A stretch of 64,000 nt of DNA from Wenzhouxiangella sp042310355 (GCF_042310355.1 NZ_JBHJMR010000013.1:18937-82936), one strand, 5' to 3'; shown: positions 53,170 through 62,411, counted from the stretch's first letter. Numbers and translations are program-made. Notes: a model not told the origin generated them from the letters alone.

Positions 53170-54465
53170 ATGCGCAGTATCGTTTCCGTCACAACCCTGC
53201 TGTTCGGCATCGCCCTGATGCTGGCGGGCAATGGCCTCATCGGTACGCTGCTGGGTGTGCGCGGTGGCATGGAGGGTTTCTCCAGCACCGTGCTCGGCCT
53301 GGTCATGGCCGGTTATTTCAGCGGCTTCGTGGCCGGCACTTTCGTCGTCCCGCGGATGATCCGCAGCGCGGGCCATATCCGCACCTTCGCCGCCCTTGCC
53401 TCCGTCTGTTCAGTGACCGTGCTGCTGCTCGGCCTCTACCCAACGCCCCTGTTGTGGTTTGTCGCACGCGCGATGGCCGGCGTGTGCATCGTTGGCATCT
53501 ATATCGTCATCGAGAGCTGGCTCAATGCGCAGACCACCAACGAACAGCGCGGCCATATCTTCTCGGCCTACATGACCACCACCCTGGTCGGCCTGGGCGT
53601 CGGGCAGCTCTTGCTGCTCGCCGGCGACATCAGCACGCTGCAGCTGTTCGCGCTGGCTTCGGTGCTGATGTCGCTCGGCCTGGTGCCGGTTGCGCTGACC
53701 AGGGTCCCCGAGCCTCCGATCGTCGAGGCCCACCGGCTCGGCCTGCGCAAGCTCTACGAGGCCTCGCCACTGGGCGTGGTCGGCGCCCTGTTCGCCGGCG
53801 TGGGAACCGGGGCCTTCTGGGGCCTGGCGCCGGTCATGGCCACCGGAATCGGCCTGAACCCGGCGGGCATTTCCGGTTTCATGAGCCTGAGCATCCTCGG
53901 GGGTGCACTCGTGATGTGGCCCATCGGCCTGGTCTCCGACCGGCTGGACCGGCGCAAGGTGCTGGCCTGGGTCTGCCTGGTGACCGGCATTGCCGCACTC
54001 GGCGCACTGTGGCTGATCGCCTGGGATTCGCGCCTGATCCTGCTTGCCGGCTTTCTCTACGGGGCAACGGCGTTCAGCATGTACTCGCTGTCAGCTTCGC
54101 ACACCAACGACCACATCGAGGCCGAGCACATGCTCGAGGCCACCTCCAGCCTGCAGTTGCTCTACGGCGTGGGCGCCATCGTCGGCCCGCTCAGCGCCGG
54201 CTTCTTGATGCAGTGGTTCGGCCCGACCGCCCTGCTCGCCTTCATGGGCGTCTCGGCGCTGGTCCCGGCCGGCTTCGCCCGCTGGCGCATGTGGGTCCGC
54301 CCCCCGGTACCGCTGGACGAACAGGGCGACTGGGTTCCCCAATTCGCCACCTCGCCGGCGGCACTGGAAATGCATCCGGAGGCCGATGAAGAGGAAGATG
54401 AAGAGGAAGAGAGCGCAACCGAGTCGCCGTCCGGAACCGCGCCGCCAATCAACGAATCACGCTGA
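53170..54465 (+). CDS. MFS transporter
   Basis: 431 residues with 12 hydrophobic segments (for example SIVSVTTLLFGIALMLAGNGL, VFGLVMAGYFSGFVAGTFVV-like helix 2, AVLMSLGLVPVALT). The loop between helices 8 and 9 carries GLVSDRLDRRKVLAW, an MFS motif A variant. A family of this shape (YcaD-like) transports unidentified small molecules. The C-terminal tail is strongly acidic (EADEEEDEEEES) and cytoplasmic. It lies between the two toxin-antitoxin pairs. Confidence 0.9.
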   Translation: MRSIVSVTTLLFGIALMLAGNGLIGTLLGVRGGMEGFSSTVLGLVMAGYFSGFVAGTFVVPRMIRSAGHIRTFAALASVCSVTVLLLGLYPTPLLWFVARAMAGVCIVGIYIVIESWLNAQTTNEQRGHIFSAYMTTTLVGLGVGQLLLLAGDISTLQLFALASVLMSLGLVPVALTRVPEPPIVEAHRLGLRKLYEASPLGVVGALFAGVGTGAFWGLAPVMATGIGLNPAGISGFMSLSILGGALVMWPIGLVSDRLDRRKVLAWVCLVTGIAALGALWLIAWDSRLILLAGFLYGATAFSMYSLSASHTNDHIEAEHMLEATSSLQLLYGVGAIVGPLSAGFLMQWFGPTALLAFMGVSALVPAGFARWRMWVRPPVPLDEQGDWVPQFATSPAALEMHPEADEEEDEEEESATESPSGTAPPINESR

Positions 54466-54646
54466 TCGCCGCACAGGTCGGGGCCGCATCCCCGACGGAC
54501 GTGAATTCATGCCGTTCGCGCATAGCTACGCGTATCGGATTCTGATCGGTCGACTGAAACATCGCCACGACCGGGCAACGGGAGCAATCGACATCGCGCC
54601 AGAATCCTGACAAATCCGAAGTGACAGTTTGAATTGGTCAGAAAGT

Positions 54647-54676
54647 GCCGTACAATTTTACTATTCGAGCCGTACA
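54647..54676. promoter_or_regulatory. Direct repeats GCCGTACA before the second toxin-antitoxin pair
   Basis: Two copies of GCCGTACA at 54647-54654 and 54669-54676 start 22 bases apart, enclosing an AT-rich TTTTACTATT stretch. They end 12 bases before the antitoxin ATG and are a plausible operator and promoter. Confidence 0.5.
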
Positions 54677-54688
54677 GGTTCCCGTGCC

Positions 54689-54931
54689 ATGTCTACTGAA
54701 ACCACCAAGCTGACAATCCGTATCCCGGTGCAGGATGCCCTGTTTGCAAAGCAGTATGCGCAGGAGCACGGCATCACCGTCACGGAGGTGATTGACCGCT
54801 ATCTAAGGCAACTACGCGAACTCGAGGGCTACAGCCCGTCAACCGATCTCGAACAAATCACTGGGTTGATCCCTTCGGATATTGATGCCGAGGATATATA
54901 TAGACAACATCAACTAGACAAACACCGGTGA
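54689..54931 (+). CDS. Antitoxin of a PIN toxin pair (DUF6364-like)
   Basis: 80 residues from ATG 54689: MSTETTKLTIRIPVQDALFAKQYAQEHGITVTEVIDRYLRQL, a short beta strand then two helices as in ribbon-helix-helix proteins of the DUF6364 type. The C-terminal acidic stretch (SDIDAEDIY) would wrap the toxin. Its stop overlaps the toxin start as GTGA. The AT content is higher than in surrounding genes. Confidence 0.83.
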   Translation: MSTETTKLTIRIPVQDALFAKQYAQEHGITVTEVIDRYLRQLRELEGYSPSTDLEQITGLIPSDIDAEDIYRQHQLDKHR

Positions 54932-55341
54932 TCCTGATTGATCTCAATGTGCTTCTGGACATACTCCAGGAGCGAAGGCCACATTTCCAGGCCTCCTCAG
55001 CGGTCGTTGATCGCGCCCTTGCCGATGGTGTTGGCGCGTTCATTCCGGCGCACGCGGTAACAACGATTCATTACCTGGTCGCAAAGTACGGTAGCCGCAG
55101 CTCGGCCAATCGAGCGGTTGACTGGCTGTTGAAGCACTTTCAGGTGGCGGCGGTCGATTCCCGAGTACTCTCCAGAGCACGGGCCCTCAACTGGCCGGAC
55201 TTCGAAGATGCCGTGGTTGCAGCCGCAGCCGAAGCGCACGACTGTAGCCTGATCGTCACGCGCAACGTGAGTGACTTTCGGGACTCCCCGGTCAGCGCGA
55301 GAATGCCTGAGGAATATCTGCTCATCACCCGCGACATGTAG
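54928..55341 (+). CDS. PIN-domain toxin
   Basis: 137 residues from GTG 54928. The N-terminal MILIDLNVLLDILQERRPHF contains the first catalytic aspartates; NWPDFEDAVVAAAAEAHDCSLIVTRNVSDF holds the later acidic pair. This is a compact type II toxin nuclease. Its end is 27 bases from the stop of the opposite-strand AlgZ/FimS-like kinase, in the place where an algR-type response-regulator gene would be expected. Confidence 0.88.
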   Translation: MILIDLNVLLDILQERRPHFQASSAVVDRALADGVGAFIPAHAVTTIHYLVAKYGSRSSANRAVDWLLKHFQVAAVDSRVLSRARALNWPDFEDAVVAAAAEAHDCSLIVTRNVSDFRDSPVSARMPEEYLLITRDM

Positions 55342-55368
55342 GTCGCAGGAACACCTCCAAGGAAGGCG

Positions 55369-56406
55369 TCAAAGCGGGATGACGAGCTCGACCCGAAACC
55401 GTTTGTACTCTCGGTGCGTTTTCAGGTAGGCGCCTTCTTCCCAGGCCAGCGCGAGGCGCTGGCGGATGTTCTCCAGAGCCATTCGGTTGCTCTCCGCCGG
55501 CCGGGCCGACGCCTCGGGTACGGGATTGACGATCTCGAAACGCAGCCGGTTGCGCGAGGCGCGCTCCGCGCGAATGGAAAGCCGTCCTCCCTCCGGCAGG
55601 CGCGCAATGCCGTGCACGATCGCGTTCTCCACCAGCGGCTGAATCAGCAGCGCCGGAAGCTCCAGTTCCAGCGGCAGGTCCTCGGCCAGTCCCCACTCGA
55701 CGACCAAGCGGTCACCGAAGCGCAGCGACTCAAGCCGCAGGTAACCGCGCACCAGGTCGAGCTCCTCGGCAAGCGAATGCCGCGCGCCCGACTTGAACCC
55801 CGAGCGCAGCAGATCCGACAAATCGAGCGTCGCCTGCTCGGCCTCGTCGGGCTTGTCGTGCACCAGGCTGGCGATGGTGTTGAGCGCGTTGAACAGAAAA
55901 TGCGGCCGAATACTGGCCTGCAGCGCATCCAACCGCGCCCGCGCCTCGGCGGCGACCTGCTGCTTCCAGCGCTGCTGCAGCACCAGGTAGCGGACCAGGG
56001 CCAGAGAGGCAAGCAGGCTGATGAGGGTGTTTCTGAGCACAAACCAGAGGTTGCCAGACGGCTCCGTGCCGGGCACCAGCCTTACGACGATCAGGCTTGC
56101 AACCATGCACACGGCCGGAATCAGGAGGAAGACCACCCAGCCCGTCGGGCCCCATCGGCGCTCCGACAGCCAGCGCCTGAGGCCACATATGAGGGCAGCG
56201 GAAACCAGCACGACCCACTGGACGAATAGTGCGGACAAACCGAAAGTCAGCCAGAAGAATTCGGGACCGTTCGAGGCTGCCAGGGCGAAAATCAACGCCA
56301 CTACCATACCGATCATCACCAGCAACAGGACACTCGCTGGCGTACACAGATCGGGCAGGTTCGCGGGCACCAGGGGTGGCGCAGTTTTTGGCTGGTCCCT
56401 ATTCAC
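55369..56406 (-). CDS. AlgZ/FimS-like sensor histidine kinase (LytS family)
   Basis: 345 residues. Four or more membrane helices (about 25-45, 52-74, 88-110, 121-140) precede a LytS-type kinase domain with the phospho-acceptor in RPHFLFNALNTI (His169), an N-box QPLVENAIVHGI and a short ATPase end. In Pseudomonas the homologue AlgZ (FimS) with AlgR controls the fimU-pilVWXY1Y2E operon. Here the same minor-pilin cluster lies directly upstream in the same orientation, supporting the assignment. No response-regulator gene follows; a toxin-antitoxin pair occupies that position. Confidence 0.85.
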   Translation of the reverse strand: MNRDQPKTAPPLVPANLPDLCTPASVLLLVMIGMVVALIFALAASNGPEFFWLTFGLSALFVQWVVLVSAALICGLRRWLSERRWGPTGWVVFLLIPAVCMVASLIVVRLVPGTEPSGNLWFVLRNTLISLLASLALVRYLVLQQRWKQQVAAEARARLDALQASIRPHFLFNALNTIASLVHDKPDEAEQATLDLSDLLRSGFKSGARHSLAEELDLVRGYLRLESLRFGDRLVVEWGLAEDLPLELELPALLIQPLVENAIVHGIARLPEGGRLSIRAERASRNRLRFEIVNPVPEASARPAESNRMALENIRQRLALAWEEGAYLKTHREYKRFRVELVIPL

Positions 56407-56456
56407 GCGTCATTCGGGGCTGCGGTATCGATCGGAGATTCAAGATAGCAGACGCG

Positions 56457-56484
56457 AAAAGGCCCCGCCACGGTGGGCGGGGCC
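56457..56484 (-). terminator. Terminator after pilE
   Basis: The minus-strand hairpin GGCCCCGCC...GGCGGGGCC (56461-56484) is followed by TTTT. It lies about 35 bases past the pilE stop and probably ends the pilin transcript before the kinase gene. Confidence 0.75.
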
Positions 56485-56518
56485 TCAATCTGAAAAAGCG
56501 CCTTGAGATTCGCCGTTT

Positions 56519-56956
56519 CTACCAGCAGTCGTCAACGCTTCCCGAGCCGCTGACGCCCCGCGTTCCGTTGTGCTGCAGCGTGAAGTCGCCGCACTCGGTG
56601 TCGCGCGTCGCCTGTGCCCCCTGCGGCTCGGCGGTGAGCGTATACGTTGACGTATCAATGGTCTGACTGTCGGGCATGGTGTACTTGTCCGTTTCCGAAT
56701 CGATCGGAAAACTGACGGGGCAATCATCGGCATCATAGGCACTGAAGCGTGTATAGCAGCGCTCCAGTGCCTGTGCGGTTTGCATGAGGATCGCCTTGGC
56801 TTCAGCCCGATTGCTTTGCGTCACGTACTGCGTGTAGGTCGGTATGGCGATGGCCGCCAGAATCGCAAGAATGGCAACAGCTATCATGAGCTCGATGAGG
56901 GTAAACCCCCTGGCACGCTTGCTCATATCGGTTTCGCTTTCGGTCCTGATATCCAT
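56519..56956 (-). CDS. pilE: Minor pilin PilE (type IV prepilin)
   Basis: 145 residues from ATG 56956, where GGAGGT stands 5 bases upstream and overlaps the pilY1 stop; the more usual short-leader start would be ATG 56926. The prepilin cleavage site is RARG/FTLIELMIAVAILAILAAIAIP, with Glu at position 5 of the mature protein. The mature pilin has two C-terminal cysteine pairs (ERCYTRFSAYDADDCP and TECGDFT...VDDCW). PilE belongs to the minor-pilin tip complex that primes pilus assembly. With the strong start the leader would be 17 residues, long for this class. Confidence 0.92.
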   Translation of the reverse strand: MDIRTESETDMSKRARGFTLIELMIAVAILAILAAIAIPTYTQYVTQSNRAEAKAILMQTAQALERCYTRFSAYDADDCPVSFPIDSETDKYTMPDSQTIDTSTYTLTAEPQGAQATRDTECGDFTLQHNGTRGVSGSGSVDDCW

Positions 56957-56957
56957 T

Positions 56958-59900
56958 TTACCTCCGCTGACGCCAGACCTGCCGACCTTCGCAGATCGTA
57001 CCCAGACGCTGGAAACTACCACCGGCGGCCAGGGGCGGAATACCGAATTCCGAACACCATCCTTCACGGTCTTCGGTCGAGCCTGTTCCAGGCGGCGTCG
57101 GCGGATCTTCCGGATCTTCCGGGTCAGGGTAACCGGGGAAGTCGATTTCGTCACTATCGGGCGGCTCGGGGCGGCTGATCACCACTGGCGGGGCAATCGG
57201 TGCGCCGGTGCCCACCTCAGGCCCCGCGCAGTCCGTGCAGCTCGAGCCGCCGCCACCATTGAAGCGCCCGGCGCCGGTGAGTGCATCAAGCACGTAGATC
57301 CGTTGTGTACCCCCCGACAGGCAGGGGTCGTCGTTGGGTTCATAGGAGGTCGCGATCAGGGTGCCGAAAACGACTCGCGGTTTCGAAAGAATTCGCTCAC
57401 CCTTCTCATCGCCGTCAACCTCAAGGTCCACGTACCAGCCGTCCGTGGCCGTCTCGGCGCCGGTGATTCGGCGTTGTGGCGGCATTCCGTCCTCCGAAGG
57501 CGCGGTTTCGAGCTCGAGTTCCGCGAACCCGTTCAGATTGTTGTTGCTTATAGCCTCATTACGATCCCTGACCGCCCAGAGTCGCCTCAGGCTTTCATCG
57601 GAGCGATCCGCCACTTCGACCAGCTTGCCGGTGCCGTAGTAAACCATGAGACCGCCAGACGGGTGCGCCGCGAGCGTCGGCGTCGCGGTGATGGCGTCGC
57701 CAAGCGGGTCGGTAAACAGGCCATCATCAAAATACACGCTGGGCTCGCTATCATTGAAATCGACGCGCCACATCGTGCCGTTGAGATCCCCGCCGTAGAC
57801 GCGCTCGAGATAGGTTCGAGTGGTGACATCACGCCAGCCAGTCACGCCCGACAAGCCATTGCCGCCTGCATCGCCAAGCTCAACCTTGTGAAGAATATCG
57901 CCGTCGGAAATGCTCACAACGAAAAGGTGAGCCTGCTCATCGGCCGAGTTGTACCCATTGCCGAACACGGCCACCCATTCCCCCGATTCCAGGCGAGTGA
58001 TGATCGGTTCACCGAAGGTGTAGCCGATATCCTCATCGTCTTCTGCAGTGAGCTCCCACAAGACATCGCGGCCGGGATCGAATCCGTCCGGATTGCCGAT
58101 ATCAAGGGCGTAGACACCGCGACCGCCAGCACCCAGTGTACCCACGAGCACGCTGGTCCAGTCATCGTCTCCATCAAGCTCCACATCGCCGATGGCAGTC
58201 TGGCCATCCACGAAGAACTCGTGCCCGTAGTCCGGATCAGCGAGCTCGCGCAGTTTGCCGTGGACCGAGGCGGGAACATAAGCGAAGAGTTCCGTGCCGC
58301 TATCGGCATCAAAAGCGTGCAACATCCCGTCATTGGAACCGACGTAGACAACCGGGGTACGATCCTGCTTGTCTTCATCGAGATACTCCGCGTACTCATC
58401 GCTCACCCGGGCCCAGCCCTCGTTACTCGGGCCTGCATAGACCGGCCGAGAACTGACGATATCGCCGATCAGCTTATTGCGCTCCCGGAACGGCCCATCA
58501 TCCTGCTCACGACTCTGGTCGCCGCGGACATAATCGATCAAGGCGTTGGCAAGTAGCCGCTCGTCCGGCTCGATGTCTTCACCAGTGTCGATGCCCAGGA
58601 TGATCTTTCGAATTCGGTCCGAAACGACGGATGTATTGAACTCGATCCCGCCCTCGGTCTCTGAAGACCAGGTATAGATACTTCGTTCGCCGTGCTCCGG
58701 CAGTTCGTCGGAGGCGACCCATTCGGGGTCGGATTCCCCGGGCTCGAAGGCCAGAACATCGCCCGTCCAGTTGGTGCTGTCGATGGTCGACTGGAAGAGA
58801 AGCGAGCCGAGATCAAGGCGGGTGGAGTTGGCTGAAAAGCCGACCGTCAGCGTTCGACCGGCAATCGTCGAAAGCACGGATTCAATAGCGGCGGCCACTT
58901 CGTCCGCAGAACGCGCCGAGAACATCTCGCCCCTCGTGCTGATCGACGCGTGCCACATATCGTCGATTGCCGAGGGATTTCGTTGCGCATTGGGGTTGAA
59001 CCAATCGGGTGGATTGTTCCAGGGGTCCTCGGTGGCGTCCTCGTCGATCTGGTAAATGAGGCCATCGCCACCCATGCTGACACCAAAGAAATTCATGTGT
59101 GGGTCGTTCTGGCAATCCAGGTTGAGCGGCGGATTATCCTGATCACAGGCGGAGGGTGTCGGGACCCGGCCTTCTTCCAGATCGTCGCGGATGTTGGATT
59201 CGTAAAACGAGTAGGCGATGTCGGCCATGGTATTGGAATAGCTATCGCCGATGGGCGCTGGCTCGCCATCGTCAGTATTGCCCACATTCGGGCCGCTGTT
59301 GTTGCTGTAGCCATCGGTGAACAGCATGCCGAAGTTCTTCTGACAAGCTTCGAGCACTGGTGCATTATCGCCATCGCCCATGAACTCGTCACCTAGATGC
59401 TTGACCGCCTCACGGTTTGGTGTGCCGCCGGAACCCCGAAGGCCATACGCCCAATCAAGCAGACCGGACTTCTCCGAATCATCGTCCAGGTCGATCATGT
59501 CGACAGAATTCCGATTGTTGATGGTGAAGCGCCCGACTCGCAAGAAGTTGAAAGGAGCGAACGCGCGGCCGATGGCCCCTCGAAGGGACATGCTGCGCTT
59601 GCGGTAGTAGGTGAACCAGTTCGCGAACTTCTGTATCGCGCTCTTGTAGTCCGCATTGGATGCGAAATTACCCGGCTTGATCTCGTAGCCGTACATGCGC
59701 TGGGTAAATGGCTCCGCTTCGATTGGACCGCCAGTGGCGCTCTCCAGGGGCGTGCCGGTAAACCCGAAGCCATCCGGCAAGGGCGCACCCTCAGGCAACC
59801 AGAACGTCGCGGGAAAATAGTCGAAAGCCACGTCGCAGTGATTATTGCCCCAATTGTCGTTATTCCGGATCAATAGATCTGAGGTTAGGGTGTGCCATCC

Positions 59901-60611
59901 ATTGTCGGTGAAGTTGTCACAAGCATTTCCACCTTCCGGGTTGACGCGCGTGCCGGCCGGAATCTCCATCCCTTCATACATGCGAAAGGTCCACTGATTC
60001 TCACGGCTTTCAATAGTGTCGGTGAGATCGACGGTGAAATCATCAGCGCCCAGTATGGGGTCCCAAGGAGCGGCAGTGGGGCTGACATCACCAAAGCTTT
60101 GCGTATCCGTATCCGGATAGGGCGGGTAATCCAGCGCCGGATCAAAGTACTGAGCGTTGTAGGCTGGAGATCGCGTCCATGCAAATTCCGGGATTGGAGG
60201 AACCGCAAAGTGATCGTTCCAGTTGTCGGTCAATGAGCGACGCCCCTGATTGACGCCGGATCCGTTCGGGAAAAGGTAGAAGTACTTCTTCCAAGTGCCG
60301 TTGGCGCCACCGTTCCAGTTGAAATTGATGGCGCCCCGTCGCTCCTCGTCACCAAGGTTCTCGCGATCGGCGCCTCGCCCCGTGTAGGACTCGTCGCGAG
60401 TATGCCACCAAGCGGCGCCGTCATTGGAAGGGAAAATGACTTCGGCGTCCATCGAACCCGAATCGTCCAGCGCCATGATCAGGGCGGGCTTTACTGGCGT
60501 CACCAGGAAGAGCGGCGCGTTGGAGATATCGAGCTCGGCGCGTGCGTTATGGCCCACGCCAAAGGCAAGGACTGCGACGCAGGAAATCAGGATGGATTTG
60601 TTGAAGTACAT
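56958..60611 (-). CDS. pilY1: PilY1 type IV pilus tip adhesin/assembly protein
   Basis: 1217 residues from ATG 60611 (GGAGAG 6 bases before it). A signal peptide (SILISCVAVLAFGVGHNARA) is followed by a von Willebrand-like part with the metal motif ALDDSGSMD near residue 50 and GFxxxGSGGTPNREAV-like stretches. The C-terminal half is a PilY1 beta-propeller, recognisable from VVYVGSNDGMLHAFDADSGTELFAYVP and VGTLGAGGRGVYALDIGNPDG. PilY1 is at the pilus tip and acts in adhesion, retraction control and surface sensing. A Pro-rich tail and Cys pair (GGSSCTDCAGPEVG) are near the end. It lies between pilX and pilE as in other gammaproteobacteria. Confidence 0.95.
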   Translation of the reverse strand: MYFNKSILISCVAVLAFGVGHNARAELDISNAPLFLVTPVKPALIMALDDSGSMDAEVIFPSNDGAAWWHTRDESYTGRGADRENLGDEERRGAINFNWNGGANGTWKKYFYLFPNGSGVNQGRRSLTDNWNDHFAVPPIPEFAWTRSPAYNAQYFDPALDYPPYPDTDTQSFGDVSPTAAPWDPILGADDFTVDLTDTIESRENQWTFRMYEGMEIPAGTRVNPEGGNACDNFTDNGWHTLTSDLLIRNNDNWGNNHCDVAFDYFPATFWLPEGAPLPDGFGFTGTPLESATGGPIEAEPFTQRMYGYEIKPGNFASNADYKSAIQKFANWFTYYRKRSMSLRGAIGRAFAPFNFLRVGRFTINNRNSVDMIDLDDDSEKSGLLDWAYGLRGSGGTPNREAVKHLGDEFMGDGDNAPVLEACQKNFGMLFTDGYSNNSGPNVGNTDDGEPAPIGDSYSNTMADIAYSFYESNIRDDLEEGRVPTPSACDQDNPPLNLDCQNDPHMNFFGVSMGGDGLIYQIDEDATEDPWNNPPDWFNPNAQRNPSAIDDMWHASISTRGEMFSARSADEVAAAIESVLSTIAGRTLTVGFSANSTRLDLGSLLFQSTIDSTNWTGDVLAFEPGESDPEWVASDELPEHGERSIYTWSSETEGGIEFNTSVVSDRIRKIILGIDTGEDIEPDERLLANALIDYVRGDQSREQDDGPFRERNKLIGDIVSSRPVYAGPSNEGWARVSDEYAEYLDEDKQDRTPVVYVGSNDGMLHAFDADSGTELFAYVPASVHGKLRELADPDYGHEFFVDGQTAIGDVELDGDDDWTSVLVGTLGAGGRGVYALDIGNPDGFDPGRDVLWELTAEDDEDIGYTFGEPIITRLESGEWVAVFGNGYNSADEQAHLFVVSISDGDILHKVELGDAGGNGLSGVTGWRDVTTRTYLERVYGGDLNGTMWRVDFNDSEPSVYFDDGLFTDPLGDAITATPTLAAHPSGGLMVYYGTGKLVEVADRSDESLRRLWAVRDRNEAISNNNLNGFAELELETAPSEDGMPPQRRITGAETATDGWYVDLEVDGDEKGERILSKPRVVFGTLIATSYEPNDDPCLSGGTQRIYVLDALTGAGRFNGGGGSSCTDCAGPEVGTGAPIAPPVVISRPEPPDSDEIDFPGYPDPEDPEDPPTPPGTGSTEDREGWCSEFGIPPLAAGGSFQRLGTICEGRQVWRQRR

Positions 60612-60654
60612 GAAACACTCTCCAAATCTCGGCATCGGCCGAGTCAAACGGAAC

Positions 60655-61194
60655 TCACTGGGGCCAGAAGAAAATACTCTGGACAATCGCCTCTGATCCG
60701 GCGGGGCCACTCCCTTTCGCGACAATGACGAAGTACTCGCCCGCGGTATTCATCTCGCTCTCCGACACCGGCCGGCAAGCCGACGCTGTCGGAAGGCCCT
60801 CGTCATTGACGTAGTCACTCAGGTCGAGAATGAAGTATTCATTGCCCGTCGACGGGGCCGTTTTCCAGCGATCGCCCGCCCAGCTCTCCCAGTTGGACGG
60901 CGTCGACATCGAGCAGTCGTTGATCGGAAGGTCCCAGTCCTCCCACGTCGGAATCGCACCCAGACCGCCGGAGCCGCCCTGCGAAAACTCTGTAATTCGC
61001 GACTCGACTTCGCGAAGCGTCCGCTCGGCGTCCTGGAAGGCGGCATTGTAGTCAGCGACATTTCCCGCCATCCGCTCCTGCATGATCGAGCCGTTGCTCG
61101 CGCTCAGCCCGAGAAGCGTCAGGACAAGGAGAAACATCAACCCGACGAACAGGGCCACACCTTGCTGCTTGCGAAATTCAATGCTGCGTTTCAT
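60655..61194 (-). CDS. pilX: Minor pilin assembly protein PilX
   Basis: 179 residues. The N-terminus RKQQGVALFVGLMFLLVLTLLGLSA is the PilX/PilX_N pattern, lacking the usual glutamate-5 of other pilins. EYFILDLSDY and EYFVIVAKG lie in the globular part. PilX with PilV, PilW and PilE forms the pilus-tip complex with PilY1. It starts 7 bases after the pilW stop and precedes pilY1 by 43 bases. Confidence 0.9.
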   Translation of the reverse strand: MKRSIEFRKQQGVALFVGLMFLLVLTLLGLSASNGSIMQERMAGNVADYNAAFQDAERTLREVESRITEFSQGGSGGLGAIPTWEDWDLPINDCSMSTPSNWESWAGDRWKTAPSTGNEYFILDLSDYVNDEGLPTASACRPVSESEMNTAGEYFVIVAKGSGPAGSEAIVQSIFFWPQ

Positions 61195-61201
61195 GGCGCC
61201 C

Positions 61202-62401
61202 TCACATTACGATCTGTCGGTTCCGCAGGCTGACCGCGGTGAAGAACGGCTGCCGAAGCCGGCCGTCTTCCTGGTGCGTGACTGCCGTACTGGCCAGATC
61301 GAAGGTCCTTTGTACCGTACCGTCGCCCATGTTCTCGGGAGACCGAACCAGCAGGCTCAAGCGCGCGCCGATGACGAATTCCCAATTGGGCACCTGGTGA
61401 GCCGGCAGCCAGTGATTCACCGTCTGCCCGTCGCCCCCCTCGTCCGAAGGATTGCTGTAGCCGTAGAGGATCTGCATGTTCTCGACACCGGAGACCAGCT
61501 CTTCTGTCTGCTGGCGAGAGAAGTCGTGCCGATAGAGGCCTGGCTCACCCGTATCGTCGTTGAGGCCGACGAAATAGGCATCTACGCGAAGCCGGAAGAG
61601 CTGCATGGTGTCGTCGTAAACCGTACTCCATGAACCAAGGTTCACGTTGCCAGGCCCTGGGTTTGAACATGACCCGCCGCCTCTGGTCAGCGCGCTTGAG
61701 TTGCCGGATCCGCCTCCGTTGCCGCCTCCGCCTCCGCCACCGCCTTGGACATTCTGAAACAGGTCAGCTCCGGTGGTGCAGTTGCTCACAAGAACAATCT
61801 CATTCGGCTCGAGGCCGTGGGAGCCGGTCAGCGTGATGCTATTGGCCGTGGAGCTGTTGTTACTGCCGGGATCGGCGGTAATACCAGGAACGATCTCCGG
61901 TTGCCTGAGGACGACAACATCGCTACCCGGGACCACGAGACCCTCCAGCCAGGAAGGCAGGGAGTCGGTGCTGCCATCCGGCAACTGCGTACTCCACTTG
62001 GAACGGGCAATTTCATCGGGCGAGAGGTCTTCCGGCAGGGTGTAAGCCTCGGCACGCCCGGTGCCGTCGAACTCCCAGCCCATGAAGGCCAGGTCGGAGC
62101 CGAAAATATCACCGGGATGGTTGGGGCAATCGGTATCCAGATGATTGCGGATCTCGAGGCGCGCGGCGCAGAAGCCCTGAGCGCCGATGTCGCGAACTTC
62201 TTGCTTGAGCAACTCAATACTGAAGCGCCCGTTCTCCTGGACGCGCGCGAGTGCTTCGTTCGAGGTATACGTTGCCTTTGATCCGATGAAAAGCTGGATG
62301 ACCGCACCCAGCACCAGCAGCCCCAGCACCATGGCGATCATCAACTCGATCAGGCTGACGCCTCGCTGTCCAGCGGCTCTTTCGACTATTCTCATGCTCA
62401 T
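61202..62401 (-). CDS. pilW: Minor pilin PilW
   Basis: 399 residues. The prepilin motif AAGQRG/VSLIELMIAMVLGLLVLGAVIQLF gives a mature N-terminus with Glu at position 5, and QLFIGSKATYTSNEALARVQENGRFSIELL is typical of PilW. The protein is larger than Pseudomonas PilW (about 275 residues), partly because of a glycine-rich tract near residue 220 encoded by GGC/GGA repeats. It belongs to the same transcription unit as pilV (10-base gap) and pilX. Confidence 0.92.
   Translation of the reverse strand: MSMRIVERAAGQRGVSLIELMIAMVLGLLVLGAVIQLFIGSKATYTSNEALARVQENGRFSIELLKQEVRDIGAQGFCAARLEIRNHLDTDCPNHPGDIFGSDLAFMGWEFDGTGRAEAYTLPEDLSPDEIARSKWSTQLPDGSTDSLPSWLEGLVVPGSDVVVLRQPEIVPGITADPGSNNSSTANSITLTGSHGLEPNEIVLVSNCTTGADLFQNVQGGGGGGGGNGGGSGNSSALTRGGGSCSNPGPGNVNLGSWSTVYDDTMQLFRLRVDAYFVGLNDDTGEPGLYRHDFSRQQTEELVSGVENMQILYGYSNPSDEGGDGQTVNHWLPAHQVPNWEFVIGARLSLLVRSPENMGDGTVQRTFDLASTAVTHQEDGRLRQPFFTAVSLRNRQIVM
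61710..61744 (-). repeat. Glycine-codon repeat tract in pilW
   Basis: About 35 bases of GGC/GGA triplets encode a run of seven glycines plus a neighbouring NGGG. Expansion or loss by slippage would keep the frame. Confidence 0.8.
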
Positions 62402-62411
62402 AGCGCTAGTC

